Source: Prevotella sp.
GTDB lineage: Bacteria > Bacteroidota > Bacteroidia > Bacteroidales > Bacteroidaceae
Length of the DNA stretch: 64,000 nt
NCBI GenBank assembly: GCA_017554145.1
Contig: JAFZIZ010000008.1
Span: 1-64,000, forward strand
Reading direction: 5' to 3'
Shown here piece after piece: positions 49,371-58,489 of this stretch (positions are counted from its first letter, which is position 1; each line of letters begins with the position of its first letter). Both the position numbers and the translations under genes were made by a program. Under the pieces are notes generated by a model that was not told the DNA's origin, did not search any database, and worked only from the letters and a program-made list of their open reading frames with translations.

Positions 49371-50903
49371 ATGAAAAGTATATTTTTTGTTGCAATGGTC
49401 GCATTTGCGATGACTGCACAGGCTCAGCCACTGATGAAGACGCATGTAGAAACAGGTGATGTAGAGGCTACCCCCGACGGAACAGACCTCGCCGTATATA
49501 AAGCCATTCCTTATGCAGCTGCCCCTGTGGGCGACTTACGCTGGAAAGCGCCACAACCAGCCAAACCTTGGAAGGGCGTCTTGAAAGCAGAAGATGTGGC
49601 GAAGTGGCCCCCACAGCCTGAAAAGAGTTATGTGAAATACGACATGATGAGCGAGGATTGCCTATATTTGAGTGTTGCCACACCTGCCAAGACGGTGAAC
49701 GATGCCCTGCCCGTCATGGTATTCATCCATGGTGGTGGATTCCAGACGGAGCATTATGGCGGTGACCTGTGGCAGAATCTTGCCCGTAAGGGAGTGGTAG
49801 CCGTCTCTATCGAGTACCGTGCTGGCTCGTTAGGTTTTCTGGCACATGCCGATCTCGCCAAGGAATCGCCCGAAGGACATACTGGTAATTATGGTCTCCT
49901 CGATCAGATATTTGCCTTGCAATGGGTAAAGCGTAACATCAAGAACTTTGGTGGCGACCCCTCAAAGGTGACTATCTTCGGTGAGTCGGCGGGAGCCATG
50001 AGTTGTCATATCCTCTGTGCATCACCTCTTGCCAAGGGCTTGTTCCGTGCTTGTATCAGTCAGAGCGGAGGCTTTATCTCGGCTACAAATGTGGTGAATC
50101 AGGAGTTAGCGCAGGTATATGGTCAGATGTTTATGGGCCAGTTGAAGAAAAACTCCATCGAGGAGATGCGTCAGATGGATGCCAAGGATCTCACGGGTAA
50201 TGGAGTTAATTTCCCTCTTTGCACTCCTATCGTTGACGGCTATGTTATTCCCGAACCTATCTATAGTCTTTATCAGAAGGGTAACTATAATGACGTACCC
50301 GTGTTGATTATGCACAATAGTGATGAGGGTGCTGTATCTTTTGTTTCAGTAAGTGAAGAGATGTATCAGCAGCAGATGAGTCAACTGCCTGGCCAGTGGG
50401 GCGACAGTGCGAAGGTGTACTATCCTGGCACTACTGCCGAGGAACGCCTTTTCAGTATGCGTGACCTGATTCGTGACGTGAGTTTCGGATGGCCTTCCTA
50501 TGCATGGGCTTCCTTACAGAAGCAGACGGGCAAGAGTCCTGTCTATGTGGCATATTTAGCTCAGAAGTCTGATAGTACCGTCTATGCACAGGGTAATCGC
50601 CGTGGTGCTGCTCATGCCGATGATATGATGTATCTGAAGGGAGTTTTCGACGACAAGGCAGAGAAGTATCCACAAGAGAAGAAGGTGAGTGATCTAATGC
50701 AACAATACTGGGTAAACTTTGCCAAGACGATGAATCCCAATGGCGAGGGTTTGCCTAACTGGCCCGTGTTTGAGGATGGCAAAACTACTGTGATGCAGTT
50801 TAATAATGGTGCCTCACTCATCCCTCTGCCTAATCGCGAAAAGATTACCATTATCGATCGTTTTATGGCGTACATACGACAACTCAGGGAAACTCAACAA
50901 TAA
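49371..50903 (+). CDS. Exported carboxylesterase (type B, alpha/beta hydrolase)
   Basis: 510 aa with signal peptide (IFFVAMVAFAMTAQA). Type B carboxylesterase motifs: YKAIPYAAAPVGDLRWKAP, EDCLYLSVATP, MVFIHGGGFQTEHYGG (oxyanion hole), and the nucleophile Ser in GESAGAMSCH; the His is likely in GAAHADDMMYL. Hydrolyses esters, possibly acyl groups on plant or host glycans. It ends at a strong terminator. Confidence 0.9.
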   Translation: MKSIFFVAMVAFAMTAQAQPLMKTHVETGDVEATPDGTDLAVYKAIPYAAAPVGDLRWKAPQPAKPWKGVLKAEDVAKWPPQPEKSYVKYDMMSEDCLYLSVATPAKTVNDALPVMVFIHGGGFQTEHYGGDLWQNLARKGVVAVSIEYRAGSLGFLAHADLAKESPEGHTGNYGLLDQIFALQWVKRNIKNFGGDPSKVTIFGESAGAMSCHILCASPLAKGLFRACISQSGGFISATNVVNQELAQVYGQMFMGQLKKNSIEEMRQMDAKDLTGNGVNFPLCTPIVDGYVIPEPIYSLYQKGNYNDVPVLIMHNSDEGAVSFVSVSEEMYQQQMSQLPGQWGDSAKVYYPGTTAEERLFSMRDLIRDVSFGWPSYAWASLQKQTGKSPVYVAYLAQKSDSTVYAQGNRRGAAHADDMMYLKGVFDDKAEKYPQEKKVSDLMQQYWVNFAKTMNPNGEGLPNWPVFEDGKTTVMQFNNGASLIPLPNREKITIIDRFMAYIRQLRETQQ

Positions 50904-50906
50904 AAT

Positions 50907-50947
50907 AAAAGACCAAGACTGAAAGTGAACTATCGTCTTGGTCTTTT
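50907..50947 (+). terminator. Terminator of the carboxylesterase gene
   Basis: Inverted repeat AAAAGACCAAGAC (50907-50919) and GTCTTGGTCTTTT (50935-50947), 13-base arms with a T-rich end. Confidence 0.85.
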
Positions 50948-50955
50948 ATTCTTCG

Positions 50956-51029
50956 TGACTCCCGCGGGATTCAAACCCACAACCTTCTGATCCGTAGTCA
51001 GATGCTCTATTCAGTTGAGCTAGGGAGCC
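50956..51029 (-). tRNA. tRNA-Arg (anticodon ACG)
   Basis: 74 bases on the minus strand. Acceptor stem GGCTCCC / GGGAGTC with one G-U pair, D-arm GCTC...GAGC, anticodon stem CTGA / TCAG with loop CTACGGA, so anticodon ACG (read as ICG), TPsiC arm with GTTTGAAT-like loop, discriminator A. CCA is not encoded directly after it. Confidence 0.93.
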
Positions 51030-51120
51030 ATCCTTTTGTTTTTGCGGTTGCAAAGGTACGCACTTTTCGTCGAACTACCAAACATTTTCGGAACTTTTTT
51101 TGAAAATCTTTTCTATAAAG

Positions 51121-51155
51121 CAAAAAAGTGGGGCCTGCCCTGTCGCCTGCCCCAC
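51121..51155 (-). terminator. Terminator of the 837-aa surface protein gene
   Basis: Minus-strand arms GTGGGGC (51149-51155) and GCCCCAC (51128-51134) followed by six T (complement of 51122-51127). It lies 31 bases after the stop at 51186. Confidence 0.8.
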
Positions 51156-51185
51156 AAATGTATCATCGAAGAAAATAGTTGATTA

Positions 51186-53690
51186 TTATTTTATTACGAC
51201 CTTTATACCGTTATGGATATAAACACCCTTATTAAGCGGTCGTTCTGTAGATTGTCCTTTCAGATTGTACCACTGTCCATCATTTGATGAAAGATGAATA
51301 GTTCTTATGCCTGTCTGCTCCTCATCACTCCATGAAGTCTCTAAAACATCTGGTGTTGCTTCCCATGGGGAAGAGGTATTCATTTTGATATAGGCACTGA
51401 AGGGGGCTATCATAGTACTCGTCTCTACTCTCTTGAAAATTCCTTCAGCTGGGTTGAAGAGATAGTTTTTGGTATTACCATCACTTACAATATCTATAGT
51501 CTTATAGGTACCAACAAAGTCAATGGACAATGGTGCCGACTTTCGGGAAGAGGCGGAGGAGTTGTTAGCCTTGATATTAACCATTGTGGTGGTGATACCA
51601 GCATCATCAGCCGACTTAAACATATAGGCTCGATTTGCCTCCGTCGTTGGAACTGCAGTCATTATCAGTTTGTTATCTTCATCAACAGATAATGTATAGA
51701 ACACGCCTAATGTGGCAGCTAACTCTGCATCAATGGCGTATGGGAAACAAACACTGTATTTCACACCTTTTTTATATTGTCCCTGTGTCAATTCTTCTGC
51801 CGTGAAGTCATTTGCCACCTCAAAATCATTATCGGTATTCAGTAGCATAGAAGGACATACGGCACCAATAATGACATTGTTTGTTCCTTCTGTCCAATCA
51901 TTATAAATGGGCATATAGATAAAGACATTGTCGGGAATGTTCTTGAATGGAGCAACCGTTCGGTCGACGGTAATATTAGAGAGACTTGTATTACTGAGAT
52001 CGATATAGGTAATATCATTTGGCACATCTTCAAAGACGTCATCGGCAAGACCTGTGACATTCATATTCTTAATAATCAGATGATCACCCTTTGACAAGGC
52101 ACTTACCTGAGATGCAATATCCTCTTTGGTTAGTAATACCGGATTTGTTGGAGGCGCAGCACTACTGCAGACACGATTTCCATTGACTTTGAGTTTCTTA
52201 ATCTGAGTAGTAGTTCCTGTTTTTCTGCCAGGAGCACGATCGTCATTAGAGTTACAGGATGCTGATGTAGCAGTATTATAAATGAACACATAGGTCGGTT
52301 TTGTGCAAGCATATGGAATCTCATACTCTTGATAGTCATTCCTGGCATCATGATAGACAAGGGCTTTTTTATTGCCAATCTTTACATTCAATACACCTGC
52401 CTCGTTAGTTTTTGCTTCGATATTGATAGTACCCGAACCTGCAGGCAACAGGAATGTCAATCCTTTGAAGACTTCGGCATAATCGTTGGTACAGGGAACC
52501 AGGGTACCAGCATCTACCTGAGCAGCAATGGAATTGACATCCGCCTGTGTCATCACGGAATTGATGGCAACTGTTCCTATCGTTCCGTCAGCAAGAAATC
52601 CGTCATCATCGGCTGGTATTGTGTACAAAATTCCATTCAACAGGAAGTTGACAAGAGACTTGTACTCCGTACCGTCCTTGAAGTCGTTCTCTTTGAATGT
52701 GATCTCAGCTTCGTTATCCTCTCCCTCTTTTGTGATAATAGGAATCATTAACGGACTGATAGTTAGAACTTGCGACTGTACTTGTGTCTGTGTCTGTGAT
52801 GTTAGGGAGGCTGCAAGCCGATTCACATATTCAACGTTAAACCCTAAGAAAGCGTCAGCAGGGGTGATAAGGGTCCTCAACGGACACGAGTAGTTCAATA
52901 TACCAGGATTTAAATCGTCGGTCATAAACGTCAACGGTATCGAATTGGCAGCACCACTTCGGTCAAAGGCAACATCATTGCCTTGTAGATTGTTTTCTCC
53001 TTTCAGATATATTTTCAAACCATCGGGGAAAGCTTCATTGTCTGTAATCGTCAATTTTCGGAAACTGGCATTGTCTAAGATAATCGTATTAACACCATCA
53101 AAACGAACGGAACCGCCATCATTCAACACGTCTGTCGCATTCTTCTCTGTTACCCTCACTCCATTTCCAGAAGTAGCTGTTATCAACGATATCCCATAAC
53201 CTGGGGTCTCCTCGTATTCCACGGTGACACTTTCTATCAGAAAGTCACCTTGGTTGTTTGCGTATAGCCTAATTCGAACATCCGTATCATCCTCGTTGAG
53301 TGTGAATGTATAATCCGACAATTGAATACTATTGCGATTTCCCTGATAGGTATCGATGTCTGTCTGATAGATGTCTTCATCTGCTTCTCCGTTCACAGAC
53401 AGTGTGGCGGTAGTGACAACTCCGTAGTTGGCAAATCCACCCCTGACAATCACGCTATAGACTTTCTCGTAGGTCACATTGGATGCTATGGTAACATCTG
53501 TTACTCCTGTCGCCCAACACCCTTCATCATTACCATACGATTCCTCAACGAATTGATAATTATCGTATGAGCCTTCGAAATAAGTATATGTTTTGGTTAC
53601 TCTGTCGGCATACGCTCCTACTGCTGTCAAAAATATGGTTAGTAGTAGCAGATAGCGCTTTCCTTGATTGAATAATAGGTTTTTTCTCAT
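51186..53690 (-). CDS. Large exported surface protein with Prevotella-type tail
   Basis: 834 aa from the ATG at 53690 (two more ATG codons up to 53699 would add three residues). Signal peptide near LLLLTIFLTAVGAYA. No enzyme motif recognised. N-terminal 140 residues look like a beta-sandwich (VTKTYTYFEGSYDNYQFVEE, TATLSVNG); the middle has repeats of beta strands and a short leucine-rich-like stretch (ITYIDLSNTSLSNITVDRTVAPFKNIPDN). The last 45 residues hold WYNLKGQSTERPLNKGVYIHNG, the export tail. It follows the ATPase gene of the partner-switching operon through a 22-base repeat array, so may be its output or a separate unit. Confidence 0.75.
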   Translation of the reverse strand: MRKNLLFNQGKRYLLLLTIFLTAVGAYADRVTKTYTYFEGSYDNYQFVEESYGNDEGCWATGVTDVTIASNVTYEKVYSVIVRGGFANYGVVTTATLSVNGEADEDIYQTDIDTYQGNRNSIQLSDYTFTLNEDDTDVRIRLYANNQGDFLIESVTVEYEETPGYGISLITATSGNGVRVTEKNATDVLNDGGSVRFDGVNTIILDNASFRKLTITDNEAFPDGLKIYLKGENNLQGNDVAFDRSGAANSIPLTFMTDDLNPGILNYSCPLRTLITPADAFLGFNVEYVNRLAASLTSQTQTQVQSQVLTISPLMIPIITKEGEDNEAEITFKENDFKDGTEYKSLVNFLLNGILYTIPADDDGFLADGTIGTVAINSVMTQADVNSIAAQVDAGTLVPCTNDYAEVFKGLTFLLPAGSGTINIEAKTNEAGVLNVKIGNKKALVYHDARNDYQEYEIPYACTKPTYVFIYNTATSASCNSNDDRAPGRKTGTTTQIKKLKVNGNRVCSSAAPPTNPVLLTKEDIASQVSALSKGDHLIIKNMNVTGLADDVFEDVPNDITYIDLSNTSLSNITVDRTVAPFKNIPDNVFIYMPIYNDWTEGTNNVIIGAVCPSMLLNTDNDFEVANDFTAEELTQGQYKKGVKYSVCFPYAIDAELAATLGVFYTLSVDEDNKLIMTAVPTTEANRAYMFKSADDAGITTTMVNIKANNSSASSRKSAPLSIDFVGTYKTIDIVSDGNTKNYLFNPAEGIFKRVETSTMIAPFSAYIKMNTSSPWEATPDVLETSWSDEEQTGIRTIHLSSNDGQWYNLKGQSTERPLNKGVYIHNGIKVVIK

Positions 53691-53714
53691 TGTCATCAAA
53701 AATATTAATATATA

Positions 53715-53780
53715 GTTTAGGGGTGCTAAACTATATGTTTGGAGCCCTTAAACTATATGTTTACAGGCTCCAAACTATAT
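53715..53780. repeat. 22-base-period palindromic array, 3 units
   Basis: Three units (53715, 53737, 53759), each GTTT, nine variable bases, then AAACTATAT. The cores differ (AGGGGTGCT, GGAGCCCTT, ACAGGCTCC), and units 2 and 3 can pair with each other through GTTTGGAGCC and GGCTCCAAAC, giving a long hairpin. It lies in the 101-base spacer between the ATPase gene and the surface protein gene. Confidence 0.85.
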
Positions 53781-53791
53781 ACTTATCCAAA

Positions 53792-54724
53792 TCATTGCAT
53801 CGGCAGGGTCATCACGAAGCGTGCACCCTTGCCAGTATGAGTAGTATCAAGCACCACATCACCACCCAAGTGACGAGCAATGCTGCGAGCGAAAGTAAGG
53901 CCAAGCCCCTGACCATCGAAATAACTATTCAGCTTGACATTAGGCTCGAAAATACGCTCAGCCTCTTCGGCATTAACGCCTAAGCCAGTATCTTCAACGG
54001 CATAGATCACCTTTGATTCCTGCAAGTCAGCATCGACATTGAGCGTAACGCTACCTTCGGTAGTAAACTTCTTAGCATTGTCAAGCAAAAGAGCAAGTGC
54101 ATGACCAGCTTGTATCAGGTTAGTTTGTAACATGGAGGCTGCCTGATCGCTAACCTTTACCTCGAATGTGAAGTACTTACACTGGTCAATAGTTGACTCT
54201 GCAATTGCTTGTTTGGCTATCTGCTCAGCTACAACATTGTCTTCACGAGGAAGTGACACATCAGACCCCATCTCCAACATATCCTGCATCTGGAGGACCA
54301 GTGTACTGATAGGACCGAATCCAGACGGATCTAACCTGCCAGCTTCACGAGATATCTCCTGAATAATCTTTTGGAAATATTCCTTATTGGTGCGTGATGT
54401 CTCCTCATGTTGAGCATTGGCACTCTGAAGGTCTTTGTTCTGTTTCTCTAAGAACGTGTTACGCTCTTCCAGTTTGCGACTGTTCTCTTCCATCTTATCG
54501 TAGAGGTCGAGAGCTTGCTCATAACCTTCGCCAACATTATTGAAGTTCTTTTCCAATGCGCGATAATCTTCCAACAGTTGCTGCTGCTCGTCTACGCGAC
54601 GCTGATAATCCTTTAGCAAAGTCTCCTGCTCAGTGGCTTGATCATGCGAACCTTTAATCTGGAAATAGAGAGCAACGGAGAGGATTACAACGATTAAAAC
54701 TAATGCGATAATTACCCAAGTCAT
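53792..54724 (-). CDS. Membrane-anchored coiled-coil ATPase (HATPase_c, histidine kinase-like)
   Basis: 310 aa. One N-terminal helix (VIIALVLIVVILSVALYF), a long coiled coil (about 30-125), then a GHKL ATP-binding domain with N box LALLLDNAKKF, G1 EDTGLGV, F box RIFEPNVKL and G2 GQGLGLTFARSIA. No H box is seen (the residues before it, IIQEISREAGRLDPSGFG, lack a His), so it may bind ATP without being an autokinase in the usual way, or signal to the neighbours. Just downstream of the STAS gene by 4 bases. Confidence 0.75.
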   Translation of the reverse strand: MTWVIIALVLIVVILSVALYFQIKGSHDQATEQETLLKDYQRRVDEQQQLLEDYRALEKNFNNVGEGYEQALDLYDKMEENSRKLEERNTFLEKQNKDLQSANAQHEETSRTNKEYFQKIIQEISREAGRLDPSGFGPISTLVLQMQDMLEMGSDVSLPREDNVVAEQIAKQAIAESTIDQCKYFTFEVKVSDQAASMLQTNLIQAGHALALLLDNAKKFTTEGSVTLNVDADLQESKVIYAVEDTGLGVNAEEAERIFEPNVKLNSYFDGQGLGLTFARSIARHLGGDVVLDTTHTGKGARFVMTLPMQ

Positions 54725-54728
54725 GTGA

Positions 54729-55040
54729 TTACTCCTTCCTCTTTTCTACTGTCATGAATTTCGTGAAACCGGTCATATTCAGGACCTTATAAATCTCAGG
54801 ACTTACATTGGTCATCTTGAATTTTCCCTTCTGCTGCATTACTGTACGCATTGTCTTTTGAATCACACGAAGACCAGAACTTGCCATATAGTTCAGTTCT
54901 GAGCAATCCATTTCCAGGTCAACACCACCGTCTGCCAAAGCAGGCTCAATCTCTCTTTCAAACTCACCGGCATTCATTGTGTCGATACGCTGTCCAGTCT
55001 TAATGATGGTCTTGCCATCTACTTTCATAATCTGTGTCAT
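54729..55040 (-). CDS. STAS-domain anti-sigma factor antagonist-like protein
   Basis: 103 aa. RsbV/SpoIIAA-like: DLEMDCSELNYMASSGLRVIQKTMRTV, where a Ser in MASSGLRV is the usual phosphorylation site. In partner switching it is released from the anti-sigma kinase after dephosphorylation by the PP2C phosphatase encoded in the same run. Confidence 0.87.
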   Translation of the reverse strand: MTQIMKVDGKTIIKTGQRIDTMNAGEFEREIEPALADGGVDLEMDCSELNYMASSGLRVIQKTMRTVMQQKGKFKMTNVSPEIYKVLNMTGFTKFMTVEKRKE

Positions 55041-55070
55041 AATCTTTAATATATTTATTGTTTGTTTTTA

Positions 55071-55098
55071 TTTACTCTATAAACTTTAACCTTTACCT
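55071..55098. repeat. Heptad tract (TTTAACC-like), 4 units
   Basis: TTTACTC, TATAAAC, TTTAACC, TTTACCT. It contains the complement of the TAA stop (55093-55095) of the anti-sigma gene. Weaker than the others. Confidence 0.45.
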
Positions 55099-55503
55099 GA
55101 TTTCCTTCTTCATTGTCAGCAGGTTTTTGCCCTCCAAACGCTGATAAGTCACCTCATTCATAATGTTCTTGACAATATAGATACCCATACCACCAATTTC
55201 ACGATCCATAGGATTGATATTGGGATCAGCATCCTCCTTCATAGTTGGATCGAATTCCTTTCCTCGGTCACTCAAGACAAAGGTGAGCTCTTTTCCGTCA
55301 CACTCTGCAAGCAACTCAATAGTAGCCTCTTTTTCTTTAGGGTACGCATAGAAGATGATATTTGACACCATCTCCTCCATGACCAAGTTTAGATTCATTT
55401 GCAGCTCCATGTCAAGACACAGTTCCTCGCCGATTTCCTCGATGAACTGATTGACACGAGCTAACTCATCTACTTGGTTTTTGATCTGAATTTCTTTCTT
55501 CAT
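55093..55503 (-). CDS. Anti-sigma-factor-type ATP-binding protein (RsbW/HATPase_c_2)
   Basis: 136 aa from the ATG at 55503 (an upstream ATG at 55515 is possible). N box MNLNLVMEEMVSNIIFYAYP, G1 LSDRGKEFDP, G2 GGMGIYIVKNIMNEVTY. The size and motifs are those of serine kinases that phosphorylate the STAS partner. Which target it holds is unknown; no sigma factor gene is nearby. Confidence 0.83.
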   Translation of the reverse strand: MKKEIQIKNQVDELARVNQFIEEIGEELCLDMELQMNLNLVMEEMVSNIIFYAYPKEKEATIELLAECDGKELTFVLSDRGKEFDPTMKEDADPNINPMDREIGGMGIYIVKNIMNEVTYQRLEGKNLLTMKKEIR

Positions 55504-55515
55504 AGGCGTGATCAT

Positions 55516-57588
55516 TTAGTTTGATTTATTTCCTTTTACTTTAACACATAGCATGGTAAGGTCATCGTTAGGCTCTGCACCATCACGATGTTTCTCCACT
55601 TCTTCTACCAACAACTCAATAGTCTTTTGTGAAGACACAAAAGGCGTGGTCTCCAATATCTCAAGGAGCCGTTCGTCAGAGAATTGTTCCTGTTGACGAT
55701 TTTCGGCCTCATTGAGTCCATCGGTATAAACAAAGAAAGGCTTTCCACAAATGTCGGAAATCTCTTCTCCTTCATAATCTAATTCAGGAAAGAGCCCTAT
55801 AGGTGCATTGGATATCATTTCTATAAATTCGGTTTTCTTGCCAAGAAGTACAGGTGGATTGTGACCAGCGTTACAGAAATCGAGATGTCCAGACTGAAGA
55901 TCGATGAGACCAATAAACATCGTAACGAACATTCCTGTCTCGTTGTCCTCACCAGAGAGGGCATCATTCATACGAGTACATATCTCTGCAGGCATCATCT
56001 GTTGTTTAGCAAGTGTAAGGAACAAACGAGTGGCCTGTGCCATAAATAGAGAAGCAGGTACACCTTTACCACTGACATCGCCCAAGGCAAAATAGAGTTT
56101 GTCACCCACCCCTTCCGTCTTAGCAGGCAGGAGCAGATAACCATAGAGGTCACCACCAACTTCCTTGGCTGGAGTCATCGATGCATACAGATCAATATCC
56201 GGACGATCGGGAAAGGTATGAGGAACCATTCCCATCTGGATATTTCGGGCAATACGGAGATCGCTCTCAATACGTTCTTTTGCTATCGTTGTCTCTTCCA
56301 ACTGGTCGTAGGCAGTAAGCAATTCCTCGTGGGTAGTCTGAAGTTTCTCATGGGCTACTTTCAAGCGCTTAGCAGCAATGTAACGGAAGATACTGAAGAT
56401 AATCAAAGCCAGTACTATCAAACCGACAATAATCAAGGTATTACGGAATTGTGCACGCTCCTGCTCCATTTTCAACTCATCAACATGGAACAAGGTGTTC
56501 ATCTCAGTCAATTGTCGTTTGGTATCCAACGCATTGACAGAATCATTGATGGCATACATTCTCAGGTAATAGTCTGCGGCTTCCTGATACCTTCCCAACG
56601 CTTTCATAATGTCAGCACGCTGATGGATAATATCAATGTATGTCGTCATGTCATTCTCTTCCTCTGCAATCTTTAACCGTTTTGTGTTTAGTTCTAGAGC
56701 TTCTTGATATCTGCCTTGTTGTGTACGTAAGGCTGTCAGATAATACAACCAAGAATGTCCGACTGATTCATTCTCTGTGACTAAATTAGAATGAGCCTGT
56801 TCTAACATCTTTTCAGCTTTCTCAAGCTGTCCCAGACCCAATGCAGACTGAGCACATGCAATATTATAATAAGAATAAAGTGTTTTTATCGTTTCAGGAC
56901 TAAGATGTTCTACCTTAAGACTATCTGGTTTACCCTCCGGAAAGGACATGTTCTTGACATATTCATCCAAGAAACTGCCCCAGTTTTCTGTCAATTTCTC
57001 TAATTTAGCATATTCATGCCTCATATTGAGTATGTCACCATAATAAGAATATACGTCTGGAATAATGGATGGATAAGGTCTGATTTTCAAGAGGATATCT
57101 AATCCTTTCTGGTAGGATTTGACACTTTCGTCAAGGTTATTCATGCTGGCATAGACACTTCCCATAGTATAATAGGCAATGCCCATACCATATTTATTAT
57201 CTCGTTGTTTGGCATCCTCGAAAACTGCCTGCACCTCACGTAAGGCAGAGTTTGTCCGTCCACTATACAAATAAGCATTGACCAAATAGGTCCATGTTTC
57301 ATAATACTTATTCCATTGTTTGGTATTACGAATCTCTATCAGGTCTTTAGGTGCATGATAGAACACAGAATCGTCCATCGTATGATTATAGAAAAAAACT
57401 ATACGCTGACATAAAGATAGAGCTAAATCAACATCAAGATGTTTATTGCGGGATTCTATAATGAGAGCATTTATCTCTTCCAGTTCTATTCGTTCTCTTT
57501 CGAGTTCAGACATCGCCTGAGCCTGCATAGAAAGAAATCCTCCTATGATACCAATCAGGATAATGATATTTCTTTTCAATACAGGCAT
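55516..57588 (-). CDS. TPR sensor with PP2C (SpoIIE-type) phosphatase
   Basis: 690 aa. Signal or anchor at the N-terminus (NIIILIGIIGGFLSMQAQA), TPR-like helical repeats to about 380 (NKYGMGIAYYTMGSVYASMNNLDESVKSYQKGLD), membrane helix (TLIIVGLIVLALIIFSIFRYI, about 390), coiled coil, then the PP2C domain (about 450-690): GDVSGKGVPASLFMAQ, CNAGHNPPVL, FVYTDGLNEAEN, PNDDLTMLCVKV with the metal-binding Asp residues. Dephosphorylates the STAS partner in response to an outside signal. It starts 11 bases after the AraC gene. Confidence 0.88.
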   Translation of the reverse strand: MPVLKRNIIILIGIIGGFLSMQAQAMSELERERIELEEINALIIESRNKHLDVDLALSLCQRIVFFYNHTMDDSVFYHAPKDLIEIRNTKQWNKYYETWTYLVNAYLYSGRTNSALREVQAVFEDAKQRDNKYGMGIAYYTMGSVYASMNNLDESVKSYQKGLDILLKIRPYPSIIPDVYSYYGDILNMRHEYAKLEKLTENWGSFLDEYVKNMSFPEGKPDSLKVEHLSPETIKTLYSYYNIACAQSALGLGQLEKAEKMLEQAHSNLVTENESVGHSWLYYLTALRTQQGRYQEALELNTKRLKIAEEENDMTTYIDIIHQRADIMKALGRYQEAADYYLRMYAINDSVNALDTKRQLTEMNTLFHVDELKMEQERAQFRNTLIIVGLIVLALIIFSIFRYIAAKRLKVAHEKLQTTHEELLTAYDQLEETTIAKERIESDLRIARNIQMGMVPHTFPDRPDIDLYASMTPAKEVGGDLYGYLLLPAKTEGVGDKLYFALGDVSGKGVPASLFMAQATRLFLTLAKQQMMPAEICTRMNDALSGEDNETGMFVTMFIGLIDLQSGHLDFCNAGHNPPVLLGKKTEFIEMISNAPIGLFPELDYEGEEISDICGKPFFVYTDGLNEAENRQQEQFSDERLLEILETTPFVSSQKTIELLVEEVEKHRDGAEPNDDLTMLCVKVKGNKSN

Positions 57589-57599
57589 GCTCTTTGTTC

Positions 57600-58484
57600 T
57601 TAAACAATTACTCTTGTCTTATGATAATTTTCCCTGAATTCGGTGGGAGAGCAATTCTTTTTCTTTTTGAAAATGCGATTGAAGTTACTGAGATTGTTAA
57701 AGCCACATGCATAACATATCTCCGCAACACTCTTAGAGGTATCGACTAACATACGTCCAGCATAGCCAAGCCGCATATCAATGATATAGTCACTCAAGTT
57801 GCGACCTGTGTGAAGTTTAAAGAAACGACTGAAGGCGGAAGGACTCATTCCTGCAAGGTCAGCCAATGTAGCCAATCGAATCTCGTCCATATAATTATCA
57901 TTGATGTAATTCTTGACTTTTAATACGCGACGGGAGTCGCTTGCCACTTCCACTTTAGCGTAACTACTGGTAGCCAATGTGCGGGCACCTTCACATTTCG
58001 ACAACTCATAGAGGATTGTCATAAACTTGGTGAAGGCATAGAAACTATCTTGAATACCACTCAGTGAGTCGATATTATTATAAACATGCATGATGGCATC
58101 AATGGGGAAACAAAGTCCCTTGCGAGCCTCTTGCATCATTTTACGGACTGAATAGAAAGGATTGCGGGAGAAGAAACCATCATCACTCATGTCAAAATAG
58201 AATTGGATGGTGACTTCACGGATATTCTCACTGGTACAGGTGTTTTGTTCCCATACATGTTCCAAGTCGGGACTAGTGATTAACACTAAATCATATTCTC
58301 CAATCACCTCATTGGAGTCGCCGACAATACGACGCACACCAGCAGCATGTTCAACGAAATTAAGCTCAAAGACTTCATGATGATGGATAGGATAGGTAAA
58401 TTCTTTCTTCTTGCGGTCTGCAATATAGAGAGAATCTTTACCCATCAACGGGGTAATTTCACGAATGACCCTACTATCCTCCAT
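57600..58484 (-). CDS. AraC-family transcriptional regulator
   Basis: 294 aa. N-terminal cupin-like sensor (YPIHHHEVFELNFVEHAAG) and C-terminal double helix-turn-helix (about 200-290): IRLATLADLAGMSPSAFSRFFKLHTGRNLSDYIIDMRLGYA and VAEICYACGFNNLSNFNRIFKKKKNCSPTEFREN. It is 5 bases from dapA and 11 bases before the phosphatase gene, hence probably on the same transcript. Effector unknown. Confidence 0.87.
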   Translation of the reverse strand: MEDSRVIREITPLMGKDSLYIADRKKKEFTYPIHHHEVFELNFVEHAAGVRRIVGDSNEVIGEYDLVLITSPDLEHVWEQNTCTSENIREVTIQFYFDMSDDGFFSRNPFYSVRKMMQEARKGLCFPIDAIMHVYNNIDSLSGIQDSFYAFTKFMTILYELSKCEGARTLATSSYAKVEVASDSRRVLKVKNYINDNYMDEIRLATLADLAGMSPSAFSRFFKLHTGRNLSDYIIDMRLGYAGRMLVDTSKSVAEICYACGFNNLSNFNRIFKKKKNCSPTEFRENYHKTRVIV

Positions 58485-58489
58485 TCACC

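Noticed and set aside
53715..53780. Possible CRISPR or attachment site
   Set aside because: Only three contiguous 22-base units with 9-base variable cores; no integrase or cas gene nearby.
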